Positions 33,760 to 47,000 of a DNA stretch of 64,000 bases are shown one piece after another. The stretch lies in assembly GCA_020284085.1 (NCBI GenBank), contig JACEVL010000828.1:585920-649919 (forward strand). The letters run 5' to 3'. Within the stretch, counting starts at the first letter, position 1. Each line of letters opens with the position of its first letter. The notes under the pieces are model-generated. The model had not been told where the DNA came from. It worked only from the letters and a program-made list of their open reading frames with translations, and searched no databases. The DNA is from Aporrectodea caliginosa. Lineage: Eukaryota; Annelida; Clitellata; Crassiclitellata; Lumbricidae. The translations under genes and the position numbers were made by a program.

Positions 33760-34770
33760 TACCACCGCCGACGACTCTTCTCCGTCTACATTTTCTACCA
33801 CGGTCCATCGGCTTTCTGCTCTCCCAAGAAATTTTGAGCGTAGATCTGCGTCGACTCATCCTCTCCTCTGCCCTAAAGACGTACGAGTTGGATCCTGCAC
33901 CAACATTTCTTGTCCAGGAACTAATTGACGACCTCCTCCGAGGGGAGGAGGTTCCGTGCCTCAGAAACGCTCCGTTGTTCTACCAGTTTTGAAGCGCGGT
34001 GTTCTGGGCCAAAGCGATTCAACAAACTATCGCCCCATTGCTAACGTAACTTGTCTATCTATGGTACTGTAACGCATTGTTGTCAGCCAGATGAGCCAGT
34101 TGATTACTTATCTGGATGGAATGAATTGATTCCGTCGCAGCAGTCTGGTTTCCATAGGAATCACTCCACGGAGACTCTCCTGCTTCAACTTTTGTCAGAC
34201 TTCAATAGCGTTATGGACCGGGGTCAGATTACTCCCTCTAGCTCTCTTCGACGTCAGCTTTGCATTTGACTCTGTGGACCACTCCATTCTCTTGCAACGC
34301 CTATCCATCTCCTTTGGCCTTGTGGATCAGCCTCTCGAATGGCTTAGATATTTCCTATCTGACCGCTCACACTGTTTGGTCATTGGCTCGTCCAGGTCTC
34401 AATGGGTCCCTGCCACTTTTGGTGTGCTCCAAGTTACTGTCCTGGGACCGCTGCCATATCTTTTCTATACTGCTGATGTTTGCCCTTGCTGGCGTCTCAG
34501 AGACTTATGCACCTACTATCATTTGCGGATGACGTGGCCCACATCCATTCGACGGATGCGGTGGCTGCTGTGAGTCAGATGTGTCTGACTATCATCATGG
34601 CTGTCCTCTCTTCATGGATGGCCTGAAATCAGCTTCTCTAAAATCTCTTTAAACAAAGCTTATTTGGTCTGGTGATCGTAGGCAACTTGAGAGTATCTAC
34701 TTCCCCCAGCTTATCCTGCTAGATCCTCACATAACCTTTTCCCTCACAGTTCGTGATCCGCTTTCAGGTA
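33760..34770 (+). pseudogene. Degenerate LINE reverse transcriptase
   Basis: Fragments in shifting frames: PVLKRGVLGQSDSTNYRPIA, QSGFHRNHSTETLLLQLLSD, FAFDSVDHSILLQRL, and remnants of the Y/F-A-D-D region (LRMTW). Order and spacing fit a jockey/CR1-like reverse transcriptase, with many frameshifts and stops. Confidence 0.7.
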
Positions 34771-35375
34771 TTTTGCCATGGTTTATATAGGCCTAGGCCC
34801 CTAGGGCCCTAGGCATGCTTAAACGCGAACCCGTCTACCTGTAATTGGTAAATATAGCGCTGCATTGTTATTAGTGAAACCGAAAGTGTTGTAGAGAATA
34901 AGATGGCTGTTGTAGAGTCCAGCAGTGGTAATATTAAAATAAAAGACGTCCAGGAGGATATGACTTGATTATCAATTGCTTTGACTGTATTTGCATTTCA
35001 GTCCAAAGATTCTTTAAAAAAATAATTTCCTTTAAAAGTTCATCCACAGATGCTGTGATAAAATGGGGTAAAAGAAGGACAGCCTGTTATCACAGAAGAA
35101 TGTTTCACTGAGTATTTTCGTGTGTAATAAATCTTGAAAATCCAACATTCACGGGGACTGTATCATGTACATGTCGCTACAACGGGGCAGCAAGATTACC
35201 TACTTACCTACTAATGCCTATATGAGGCTTAAAAAATTGAAATCACTGTATGATGCTTGCTAAATAATGCAAGCCGACGTTGAGTGTTTAGGTTACTCGG
35301 CTGTGCTATTCTTGCAGAACTTAATTCCAGCGAATCCTGAACCTTGCCGGACTTTTCAGTGGGTGACAGAGCAGC

Positions 35376-35607
<232 letters not shown>

Positions 35608-35641
35608 CGACAATTTCTATGGCGCCGTAACACAGCACATG

Positions 35642-35652
35642 CCGTTACAAGG
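35642..35652. repeat. Target site duplication, left (MULE 1)
   Basis: CCGTTACAAGG, identical to 38569-38579. Length 11 falls in the 8-11 bp range known for MULE transposons. Confidence 0.85.
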
Positions 35653-35664
35653 ATTTGGTGACTA

Positions 35665-35850
35665 TTCATCCCCGGAGAATTCATCCCCGGACGATTCATC
35701 CTGGACGATTCATCCCCGGACAATTCATCCCCGAACGATTCATCCTGGACCATTCATCCCCGGACTGTTCATCCTGGACGATTCATCCTGTACGATTCAT
35801 TCTGGACCATTCATCCCGGACGATTCATCCCGGACGATTCATCCTGGACA
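35665..35850. repeat. Left terminal minisatellite of MULE 1
   Basis: About a dozen units of ATTCATCC plus CCGGAC or TGGACG. Translations of it (HPRTIHPG-like) are not proteins. Confidence 0.85.
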
Positions 35851-36311
35851 GTATTCTATGATTGTGGTTAGTAAGTGAATTATGAAGCTTTAACGCACCT
35901 TTCATGGTATGGTCATGGTATAAATAGGTTACTTCATGATTTTTTCGTTTTAGTACATTAAGTACCAAACTCGTTCTATTTTCAAATGAATTGTACTCGT
36001 GGATTCCACACTCGTAGAATTCATAAGAAAATAGAACTCGTGTGGTATTTCCGGTGTAAATACGACAGAAATCATGAAGTAACCAATACTTAGCTGTAAA
36101 ACATTTACAAGGTTCGCCATTACACCACACATTTCATCTTACTTACTGAAATAATGACTCTTACGTCAAAAAACATGACGTCACCAAAGTATGGGTTCAG
36201 TGTGAAGTGCGCAGGTTTTTCGAATCAGAAACGTTTCAATATCAAGAAATAAATAGGCTTATTTCTTAGTTAACGGAAAACATTGAATAAGAAACAATAA
36301 AATAATACGTT

Positions 36312-37730
36312 ATGACGACGGTAAACTTTGGAACATCGAAACGTGGAAAGCGAACGGTGATACATCGAAACTACGAATACTGGAGAAAAGGAGAGAACGC
36401 ACAAGGACAAACACAATGGCGCTGTTGCAAACACCAGGTTTTCAACTGCAAAGCACGACTGCTAACAGATGCAAACAACGTTGTGATCGGAGATCAGTCA
36501 CCAGACCACACCCACAGCGGTAATGTCTCAACAGCACTTGCACGGGCCGCTATCGCAGACATGAAGAAGAAAATGACAGAAACTATAGCAACACCAAGTT
36601 CGTCTTCCGGTGCGGTCATGGTTGATCTGGGTCCACATGTGTTGATGGCCTTGCCCAAGAAAACTTCTCTCAACCGTGTTCTGCGTCGTCATCGTCAAGT
36701 TGTATTGTCAAGCGGTGATAACCAGCAGACCTTACCACCAACACCAACTAATCTCAGCTTTCATTTCCCATCGAAATTTATCAATTTCCTATTATTTGAT
36801 TCTGGATCGGGAGATGATCGGCTTATCATCTTGGGCGATAGAATGTTTCTTGGTGGTCTAGCCAGATCCGACATCTGGTTGGCTGATGGCACTTTCAAGG
36901 TGGTACCCTCCATCTTTTTCCAGATGTACAGTATACATTTCCAGTTCATGAACGGAATTAATCCTGCCGCAGTATTTTGTCTATTGCCGAACAAGACCCG
37001 AGCAACCTACGACCGTCTTATAACGGAATTGAAGAATCTGATGCCAAGAGATGCACCAAAAACGATTTTAACCGATTTCGAGTCAGCGGCAATGGGAGCA
37101 TTTTCCCATGCATTTCCCGGAGCTTCCATAACCGGATGTTACTTTCATCTCAACCAGAGTGTCCTTCGCAAGGTGAATGAATTGGGTATGAAGAACGATT
37201 ACGAAACTGACGATGTGCTACGTGGAAGTGTTCGATGTTTATCAGCACTCGCACATGTACCGGTTGATGATGTTGCTGAATCATTCGACTTGCTAGCTGA
37301 AGACATGCCAGAACATGACAGAATGAACGAACTTCTATCCTACTTCGAACACACCTACATTAGAGGTCGACGACTCCGAGGCAGAGGCCACAATTATGGC
37401 CCAGCCATGTTTCTAATCCCGATGTGGAATCAGTACGAATCAGCTGGAGATGGTATAGCACGTACCACAAACATAGTGGAAGGCTGGCATCATGGCATAC
37501 AATCACTGTTCATGTGCACTCACCCTTCACTATGGTTGATGATTGAAGGGCTGGAGAAAGATAGTCAAAAGCAGAAGGCAGCATTCATGCAAGCAACTAC
37601 TGGTGCCCAGGAAATTGGTGTGAAGAAATACCGCGACTTGGTCGAAAGAGTTAGACGTGCTGTTGGTGGATACGGAGAAACAAATGTGTTATTGTACCTT
37701 CGTGCAATTGCGCATTTGTCGCACAATTAA
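36312..37730 (+). CDS. MULE transposase with N-terminal FLYWCH-type finger
   Basis: 472 codons, intact from ATG. Residues about 15-70 form a FLYWCH-type zinc finger (YEYWRKGENA..., C38/C39, C46, H66, H68), a DNA-binding module common in metazoan MULEs. The MULE catalytic domain follows: first Asp in WLADGTFK (D192), second in LTDFESAA (D255), then CYFHL (about 276-280). It catalyses cut-and-paste transposition of its element. The nearest relative in the window is the truncated copy at 55068-55811. Confidence 0.88.
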   Translation: MTTVNFGTSKRGKRTVIHRNYEYWRKGENAQGQTQWRCCKHQVFNCKARLLTDANNVVIGDQSPDHTHSGNVSTALARAAIADMKKKMTETIATPSSSSGAVMVDLGPHVLMALPKKTSLNRVLRRHRQVVLSSGDNQQTLPPTPTNLSFHFPSKFINFLLFDSGSGDDRLIILGDRMFLGGLARSDIWLADGTFKVVPSIFFQMYSIHFQFMNGINPAAVFCLLPNKTRATYDRLITELKNLMPRDAPKTILTDFESAAMGAFSHAFPGASITGCYFHLNQSVLRKVNELGMKNDYETDDVLRGSVRCLSALAHVPVDDVAESFDLLAEDMPEHDRMNELLSYFEHTYIRGRRLRGRGHNYGPAMFLIPMWNQYESAGDGIARTTNIVEGWHHGIQSLFMCTHPSLWLMIEGLEKDSQKQKAAFMQATTGAQEIGVKKYRDLVERVRRAVGGYGETNVLLYLRAIAHLSHN

Positions 37731-37796
37731 AACTGTTACTACTGTAACTACATCTTATTATTAATAAATCGAAACTTAGTTGTAAACCAATTAGTA

Positions 37797-38026
37797 AAAT
37801 AAATCATCGTGACTTTCGTGGTGGCTATGTGCTTTGTCGACATTATGAGTTTTGGAAGCCGAATACATGTCATCGTGGGGAGAATTGTCTTTTTGCCCAT
37901 AACTATGAGGAACAACACCTTTGGACTCTGGAAAAAGATGGTTGCTTTGACATTGCTGAATTCATTGGTCAAAATCGTTCTCAGAGTGCGGCACCACTGT
38001 TCTCTGTTTATGGAATGCTGGAGTAA
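37797..38026 (+). CDS. CCCH zinc-finger frame inside MULE 1
   Basis: An open frame without a clear ATG reads through LCRHYEFWKPNTC then HRGENCLFAHNYEE. Spacing C-x10-C-x5-C-x3-H is a CCCH finger. It lies between the transposase stop and the element's AATAAA, and might be a second exon or a captured piece of a host gene. The start shown is where the frame becomes clearly coding; an acceptor could lie at the TAG just before it (near 37795). Confidence 0.5.
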
Positions 38027-38341
38027 AACTTTGTCACAACTTAAAGTTAAATAAAATAATAGAAATTATTGAAATGCAACATTTGTTTTATTTCATTTGA
38101 TAATGTGTATTAATACAAGGATATTTCTGTTACAGAAATGTAACAAGACCGATAGTACTATAACTTCACAGTCATTAACTGTTACAGTAAATTCTTCGCT
38201 TTTCAGTGAACTAGTCCCTTCCCTACACCATCAGGACCTCTACACCTACTACTGCTGATAAATTTCAAATAGATGCTTCTTCATTAATTTCAATTCTTTC
38301 CGTTGCTTTACTTTATATCGTAATTTCTATTTCATTTGATT

Positions 38342-38562
38342 GAATGGTCCGGGATGAATGGTCCAGGATGAATGGTCCAGGATGAATGGTCCAGGATGAA
38401 TCGTCCAGGATGAATGGTCCGGGATGAATGGTCCAGGATGAATCGTCCAGGGATGAATGGTCCAGGATGAATCGTCCAGGATGAATGGTCCAGGATGAAT
38501 GGTCCAGGATGAATGGTCCAGGATGAATCGTCCGGGGATCAATAGTCCGGGGATGAATCGTC
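38342..38562. repeat. Right terminal minisatellite of MULE 1
   Basis: About fifteen units GAATGGTCCAGGAT or GAATCGTCCAGGAT, the inverse of the left array. Confidence 0.88.
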
Positions 38563-38568
38563 CGCATA

Positions 38569-38579
38569 CCGTTACAAGG
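38569..38579. repeat. Target site duplication, right (MULE 1)
   Basis: CCGTTACAAGG, identical to 35642-35652. Confidence 0.85.
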
Positions 38580-39896
38580 GCGCCAGCGTAAAAAGGTAAG
38601 TAAGCCTACAATTACTTTACAGTTATTGGCTTTACGGCTGGCTGATATAATGCGAAGATGGCAAATAATAATAAGAAATCAGGAAGAGATCCATCGTAAT
38701 CGTAATCGTAATCTCCAAACTTCTAAAGCGCCACTCGAAAGCCAAGCGCAGGGCACCAGCTTATTCACGAGCGCTGAATATCCATGCAGGACAAGTGCAG
38801 GCAGACGATCGGATCAAGCAGTACCCGGTACCAACGGCAATAATTATAGGCCTAATATCAATGAAATTAAACGTTTTCATCTGAGTAAGTAAGTAACCTT
38901 TATTCGCGTGAGACAAACGCTCATGCTTTACGATAACCTTGCTAACAATAGGGGAAAACCAAGGACCATTATACACAGGACTGGATTCTCCTTATGTAAG
39001 CGCGTTGGAGAGAAAATGGCGGCCCATGGAGCCTGGCCACCTAGCGACAAAGGTGTAGAACCTCGCGTTTACCATGCTAAATGCCTATCTCCGTAGTTTA
39101 GATTATTTAACTAAAAGTCATTAAAAATATCTTTACATTTATTATTATTTATGTTTCTTTGTTCCTTAGAAACTGAAAGAAAAATAATCCTGATTTGTTT
39201 TCCTCAAATTCGTGCAATTAATCGCTGAACAACACATCGGGTCGTCCATGCTTTTTTACGTCCAAAGACCCTGCTTACACCCGCATCGCCAGGTGGCGCT
39301 AGGCTCGTAGCCTTAAACCGGAAGTACACGGTTTTTTCACGAGTAACCAGTCCTTTAATATAGAGTCCTTGGGGGAAAACATAACAAACTGTCAGTAGGA
39401 AAAGACCGATGCATATTACACGCATTATTGAGTCTAGATATACAGCTGTCACTGTAGGCCTAGCTATGAAACTAGCAGCATAAACAATAATAGGCTATTT
39501 CCGGTGTTCGACAGCAGGTTTAATATCTGTAACATTTTGCGCTAAATCATATTGCCTGCTAGTGATAACAGATGCAAGGTATAAAGTACACATGCCACTG
39601 GTCGTTAGTAAGTGGCTCAGCGCGCAGTAACAGTCAACATTGACGATCAATACAGCTCACGATAGTAGGCTATTAAAACATTAATTTTATAAGGGACTAG
39701 ATCTTCAAATAATTGTGACAAACACCGTTTGCAGCTTACACCTGCGTTCAGATAGACTAAAGACCGTTTTTGTGAGATTGAAAATTCTTTTTACGCCAGG
39801 TCTAGACCCTACATTTGAAAGGCAAGTACCAATTAATCCCAAGCCAATAGTGAAATCGAAAATGCTTTCGATTTTAGGTTCTGTCTAGATAAGAAA
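38580..39896. other. Region upstream of gene C
   Basis: A fragment of the (GTAA)n family lies at 38884-38930. No other gene is seen. The gene C promoter should be near 39800-39890; no TATA box stands out. Confidence 0.3.
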
Positions 39897-41031
39897 ATGG
39901 CTGCGAAAGATTCAGACAGTAGTGATGTTAGAAAGCAAGAAGAACTCGATGATATCACTACGTGTTGTATATGCACCGAAGTCTATGCAGATCCGAAAGC
40001 ATTGCCATGTATTCATACATTCTGCATGAAATGTCTTCGAGAGACTGGACTTAAAACCAACAAAGGTGCAGGAGATGAGATGCCTTGTCCAATCTGTAGA
40101 CGAATGTTCAAGATTCCACCAGAAGGATTTCAAGGGCTACCTAAGCATTTCTTCATTGAGAGACTGATACAAGTGTCAAAGATTTCCGAAACAAAAGTCT
40201 TATGCTCTCTTTGCCTGGAGGAAAGTGACGAACAGGAAGGAAAAGGCACTCCAACAGCTGATACATATTGCGTTGAATGCAAGCACAACTTGTGTGAAGA
40301 ATGTTGCAGTGCACACCGACAATTTAAAGCAACAAAGAAGCATACATTGATACCAGTAACTGAGTACAGAAGTGACCAAACTGTGATGACTGATCTAGAC
40401 CCAAGTGTTTGTGAACATCATCTACAAAATATTCTGAATGTATACTGTGCTGGCTGCAAAACAGTTGTATGCGCCATCTGCTTCATTGAAGAACACAGAG
40501 ATCACGAAGGTTCTCATGTTGACAAATGTGTTGATGGCTTTCGAAAGCAGATAGAAAACAATATTGAAGCAATGAATGAGTGTATCTCTCAAGCTCAGAT
40601 GAAAAAGACGGACCTCGTGCAGGTGAAGGAAGATATGCAAAGAAGGGTGGAAAGATTAGAATGTGATGTAGAGAAGAGAAAAGATGAAATAAAACAGTTA
40701 ACTGATAAACACGTAAGTAGTCTTCTATCAGGACTCTGTTCTGAGAGACAAAGCCGATTGAAAGAAATCCAAATGGCATCAGATGATACTGATGACTATC
40801 TGATGAACTTAGAAAGTTACAAGTCGTATTGCCAAAAACTAATGGATGAAGGATTGGCTAGTGACATCTGTCGCGCAGTTTCTGACTTATCGGTTACAGC
40901 AGTCGAGTTGCATCAACAGTGCCAACCTATGATTGAACGAAGAATTCCGGATTTCAAATTCAACTTTAGACAATCTGAACTCGAAGAGTTTCTAGACGAA
41001 GACTGTGGCAACCTGATTGGGGACATTGAAG
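39897..41031 (+). CDS. Gene C exon 1: RING, B-box 1, B-box 2, coiled coil
   Basis: ATG start in AGAAAATGG, a good Kozak-like context. RING cysteines and histidine are all present (CCICTEVYADP, PCIHTFCMKCL, CPICRRMF). B-box 1 reads CSLC...YCVECKHNLCEECCSAH; B-box 2 reads CEHHLQNILNVYCAGCKTVV with CAICFIEEHRDHEGSH. A helix with heptads follows. Donor GAAG|GTAAGT, phase 1; without splicing the frame stops at once, so the exon boundary is clear. Confidence 0.9.
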
Positions 41032-44000
41032 GTAAGTGACGGCCGTTGTAAATCATAACCTATGTCATAATCAGAGGCGGATTAAGGCAAGTTCAACATG
41101 TTCGGCCGAACAGGGGCCCCCACACTTGAGGGGCCCCCACAAATCAAACAGAATTTTTTCAATATTTTATCATTATTGTTATTTGTTAAGGGCTAATAGT
41201 AAAATTGAGCAAAAATCAGAACAAATTATTCGAAACTACCCATTTTAATATATACAAATACACAACTTTCGCAAATGTATGGGCATTATAAACAAACATA
41301 TATATATAGGCCTATACAATAAACTTAAACACGTATTATACATATACACATATATAGGCTACTTATACACATGATTATATACACATGCACATATATTTAT
41401 ATGTGCATATATACATATATACACATATTCTGTCTGGTTTTGAACTTGACATTTATTAATAGTTGTCAAATCACAGTTACATTAGCAAAGTCGAAAAGCT
41501 ATTCCACACATGTCGATCCGATCTGGTTTCCAGCCTGGGGAGAAGAGGTTTAGACTTTAGAGGTCACTGACGTTGGATGCCCGTGATAAACAGTCTTGTT
41601 TATCCTTACAATCGGTTGGTGCAGTCAAAGTAGACATATTTCAAACTTCAAAGTTTGTCATCCATTAACCTCTGAGAAATGTTTAAATTAGCGGCACTAG
41701 GCCTACCCGTGTTACGCTTGACTTGATAGAATCACATCTGCCAGGTTGAAATTATCAATTTATGAAGTTCTGAAAAGTCTTCGAGATAAGACGATCAATG
41801 TCAGGACAGGCGTTGGTGCCCCCACACACATATACACACACGCACACACATACATGCATATCTTTCTACGGGAATGCTTACCATTAGGCCTAAATATGGT
41901 TGCTTTCTAAGAGTTCTAGTGATACGTTAACAATTTTTGCTTTCGCACAAAACGCCACGTTTCAACCTCATAGGCAGCTAGGCTGTATTAATATTTTAAG
42001 TTGGACGATAATTAACTCTGAGTTTTCTCACATAAAATTATGGCGAATAACAAATCTACGTCTGATGTAAGTTGTAAAGTATACTAACATTGCATTAATA
42101 ATTATTAGTATTAATACCGTGCATGTATGGGAACGCCATTGGTGACTCTTTCTTATTTACTGTGCATTGTTTTGCTACCTGATGTAGGCGGCACAGTAGG
42201 CCTAATAGTCTAGATTTAAGTTACATTTAACATCATGCACCATATAGACTAGATCAGAGAAAGCGCTTTTGTGAGATACTAAGAATGCGCTATATTAAGT
42301 GTTTTAATGCATACATACGTAGGCCTACATACATACATGCTGTACGTGACTATATGGTTTTCTCAAGACTCTTAAAGACGAACTTTTTCAGCTGTCTTAA
42401 TTATGGCCACGTGTTGAGCGCTTCTGAGCGAGTCTTTAAGTGACGCTTTATAAATGTCTTGTTACATTACATTACATTACGTTACTTTGGTTAATCGTTT
42501 GATTGTGACTTGTGAGCCCTACATCTAGAAAAGAGACACGCTCAACAGCAACGAATTGAGTTGGGCAGCTGAATGATCCATATTAGACAGGTTCACTCTC
42601 ATCGAATCCATACTGTAGCTTCTTAATCGTAGTTATTTAGTATAGATGATATGGCGAGGGAGAGACCTGGCCAGTGGCCACCCGCCCTCATATGCCGAGG
42701 CTAAGAAAATGAAGTCGCTCACACTTCATACTCATGGCTGCCTCAGGATTAGCTTAAAGGACTACTATTCTCCTCCTCCTTCTCATTAATATATAGTAGT
42801 AATATCGTTAAACCTTAAAAGATGTATACTTTAACACTTAGTAGACAGGGTAATAATATATTATAAGACCTAGGCTACTGTAGGCTACTGATATTGTACA
42901 AAAAGACAGAAGGTACGAATTAATAATATACGAATGTTGATTCTTTTAACATAACACGTTTTGTGTGTCCTTTTCTTGTGAATCTTTTGGGGCTGGGGCC
43001 CCCACAGTTTCACTGAACAGGGCCACCACATTTGTTAATCCGGCTCTGGTCATAATACTAATTTGTGCTCGTGCTGAAAGGCTGTTGGCTTTAGGGGAAA
43101 CATGTGCTATTTGCACCCCTAACGCATTTTAGTTTTAAAAGGTGCAAAGAATTAGCGGAATGCCAAACTAATTTATATATGAGGACCCTAGAATAATACG
43201 TAATAATGCAATAATTATTGTAGATTAATATAAATTTATTCTTTTTTAAACTGGTCCAATATACACGAGTATCGTGTAAATTGAGCCAATATAGATAATT
43301 TTACACGACATTGCGTGGTCCAATTTAAACAACTCCGCGTGGGTCAATTTACACGAATGAGAATAGCATGCAAATATTCGAACTAGAGGTATGTGACTCG
43401 AAACTTGCAAAGGCCAAAGGTTATTTATAATACGACTTTAGATTGCACTTTCACTTGTCTCTCTTCATTTAGCCATATAGTCCTGAAAAGTACGCAAACC
43501 TGGCATGAACTAGACACGGCTTCACTACATCACTCGACATTATTTCGCATAAATCAATTATTTATTAAAATGAAAAATCTGATCGTCGCCTCCTTTACAG
43601 CACAAACAAACAAAGTAACTGCGCATGCGACCGCGGTTTCCACTGGTTCCCAGCTGCTTTGGTTACGTTATACTAGGAGAGTTTCAATTTACATGCTAGT
43701 CCAAATCACACATGTTTCCCCTAAATTTTTCGTAGTAAATTTACAACTGCTATAGTGCAGTGCATTGTCATTATGGAGTTTACTAAACTGGACTACAATA
43801 CTAATTCAGTTGCCACTACAAGCTGTGTGATACATGCATAAGCAGCCTATGTCACAGTAGTCGGAAAGTTAAATGCGTATTAAATCTTCTTCGAAATGTT
43901 GTCACTTTTATTCAGAAGAAGATAACCTGAAGCCAAAGAAAAGAAGCAAACAAAGTCTATTGGTAGAACAAAGTGACGAAATTGATCTCCTGAGAAAGGA

Positions 44001-47000
44001 AATCAAAATTGAAAGGACGGAGAAAGAGAATTTGATGTTATCAAATGAACAGTTCAAAATAAATGTAGCCAAGGAAGTACAGGTGAATAAGACTTTGACA
44101 GAAAGACTGAATAATGAGGCAGCTAATTATGATGCACATATTAAGAGTCTAAACCAAGAGATAGACAATAATAGAATCGTAAACAACGAACTTCAGACAA
44201 AAAACGACAAACTAAAGCAGGAACTTGATGTAGAGAAAACAACCAGCAATTCTCTTCAAACTAGCCATGACAAAGAGAAAGCCGTTTATAAGGAAAACAT
44301 AGAGAAACTGAAGCAAGAGCTGGAGGACAATAAAAGAGTAATCAATGCACTTCAGGTCAGCAACGAAAAACTAAAGAAGGAACTTGATGCAGAGAAAACA
44401 AATAACATTTCCCTTCAAACCGGCAATGGTAAATACGTGGAAGAAATGGACACGTACATAGCGAAAGTGAAGACATTGGAAACCAACGCCGAAAAACTGA
44501 AGAAAGAAATAGAGACTACGAAAACAGGTATGCATATACGTCTATACACTTGTACTTGTATGCGTGAAGAAAATTAATAGAGCAATTTTTAAATGCTTCA
44601 CAAAAGTTCTGCAAAGTAATCTGATCATTTTTAATCTTTCAATAAGGCCAACAAACAACGTAACGACATTTAACCCTCAGGCTACCAAGGTTTTTTTGTG
44701 ACATCGGCTACCAAGGGGGGGTGGTTACCACCCCCTGGATTTCGTGTTTGGTTTCACATATCATATCTTGTAATACAGCAATGGATTCAGCATTCAATTC
44801 TGTACAAAATGGTTTATTTAGTTGTACATTATGTGAATGCACCTCGAAATTACATAACTTTTAACAACGAAACCGATAATTAGCGATATTTTATATTATT
44901 GCGTATATCTTGTACTTGTTAGATAAACAAATATAAGATTATGTGTGTTTTGAAACTGATCTATGTATCCAGGATACACACATACATCCCTACACATGTT
45001 TATATACGTATAAATATACATCCATACATATATATCCATACATATATATTTATATATCTGTTTTACATTGTGAAGCTGTATTCAGCCATTTTCACACAGA
45101 TTACGCGTATTATTATTTATTTTGATCACTTCCGGTATTCAAAATACAAACATGTAAGTATGCAAATGAAGCCCTACATTCCCTATAAAGAATGGTATAT
45201 TTGTTTGTCTTCCAGAAAGACAAATGAATACGCTACAGACAAAAACTAAGGGGGAGTGCTTCCATTCAGCCATTTTTCACGCATATTACGCGTATTATTA
45301 TTTATTTTGATCACTTCAGATATTCACAAGACAAAAACATAAGTATAGAAATGAAGCCCTGAATTCCCTATAAAGAATGGTATATTTGTTTCTCTTCTAG
45401 GAAGAATAGTCAATAAGCTATAATCGAAAAACTAAGAGGGGGTGGTATCCACCCTCCTGGTGCCTCGGGTGTATCGGGTATAACCTTTGAATGGCGTGGG
45501 CTACCACCATGATGCTTACCTCAAAATGTGCGCCAATGAATCTACTACAGTTATATAAAATGTAAAAATTATATTCCATATGAAAAAAACTTTTATGGAT
45601 AAAAACGTAGGGGGGGGGTGGTAACCACCCCCCTTGGTAGCCCGAGGGTTAAACAAATTTCTGGGTGCAATGAACAGAAGTAGGCCTAAGCCAACTAATG
45701 TTGGAAACAGTTGTGGACGAGTTGTTGACTTGTAATAAAGAGAGGAAATTTAGTCTCAATGTTATCAGTAGTTGTTTATATTCTAAAACTGAACATCTAA
45801 AAAATAGCAGCAAGTTATTCTCCAGAGAAATTACACTTTGCAGAGCCTTCTGTTGAATGAAGATTAGCTGGGCTATCGTAAGCATACATTGGTAGTTTAA
45901 AGAGCATTAGGTCCTACATATATCAGTACTATAATGAACGGCAGTATTGTTTCATTTCACACAAAGACGCATCAGTTAGTTCAATAACTTTTTCGTAAGA
46001 TGAAAAATGTGCAAGAGTTGCAAAATTTGAAACAATTATCTTTTATGAGCTGTCTATGACTGTCTTAGAGTGACCGTTTTCAGCATAATATGGCTGCCAT
46101 ATTATGCTGAAAACGGTCACTCATTTAAAAGGACCTACACAAAATGGCCAATTTGGACTCATTTATAGATTTTCATCTCTTTGGACGTTTCAAAATAATA
46201 TCTTAATTCCATAGACTGTAGTTATATAAGAGGATAGATTCTGGAATGAGGCAGATATTTTGAATTCAGCTGATCTCTCAAGTGACTTGATAACCATGCT
46301 TCAAGGCTTTGTTACAAAAATATTTAATAGAGCATGGATGCTGAATGGCTTACGTGCAACGTATTCGGTGACGTGAAACGCTCAGTTATGTTACCCTACA
46401 GAAGCCCGTTATAATCACTAAGGCTTCCTATAGACTGCAATCTACCGTATTTATTTTAAGTGGGAGGGGCACATCCCCCCTCCCCAGACCCCTCCCCTGC
46501 GCGCCTCAGCGATCGTCCTTCGGACGCCCATTTGGCCCCCTCATAAACTTCCTGGATCCGTCCCTGATTCTGAGGCACTGTAGTATTCTACTGTATAAAT
46601 AATTCATGGTTCTGTTAAGTTGAGACACAGTAAAGATAGCTGCTTGTTTTTTAGAATTCTAGTTTATTATCACATATTTGTGTAGGCCTATCTTTGTACC
46701 AGTTGGTTAAACAGGCTTATTTCGTGTGACTATGTCATCAATCATTTCACCGCAGTGTCACAGATAACAAAAGGCATAGGCCCTAACAGTCGCTTGTCTA
46801 ATGTTGTAGTCTGCGAATCAAATCTATGCCTATTCAACGCCCAAATAAAAAAAACTCTTGAGGATCAGCTAGTTTGGAGTTGTTTCGATGTTTCTCTACT
46901 TGAAAGTACTTTATTAATTGAAACTTGAGCTTCATATTCGATTTTAATATAAAATTTATTGCATTAATGCGCTGCTGTGACAGATTACAAGGAGAAGATG

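Larger units (their letters stand above)
35653..38568 (+). mobile_element. FLYWCH-MULE transposon with Foldback-like minisatellite ends
   Basis: 2916 bp between perfect 11-bp target duplications. Each end is a minisatellite of about 14-15 bp units (GGACGATTCATCC and variants), inverted relative to each other (35665-35850 and 38342-38562). In between lie an intact MULE transposase ORF and a short CCCH-finger frame, then AATAAA at 38050. Tandem-repeat ends on a MULE recall Drosophila Foldback/NOF elements. Intact ORF and perfect duplication suggest recent activity. Confidence 0.88.

Noticed and set aside
38313..38567. ORFs of HPGPFILDHSS type repeats
   Set aside because: They translate the right terminal minisatellite of MULE 1.
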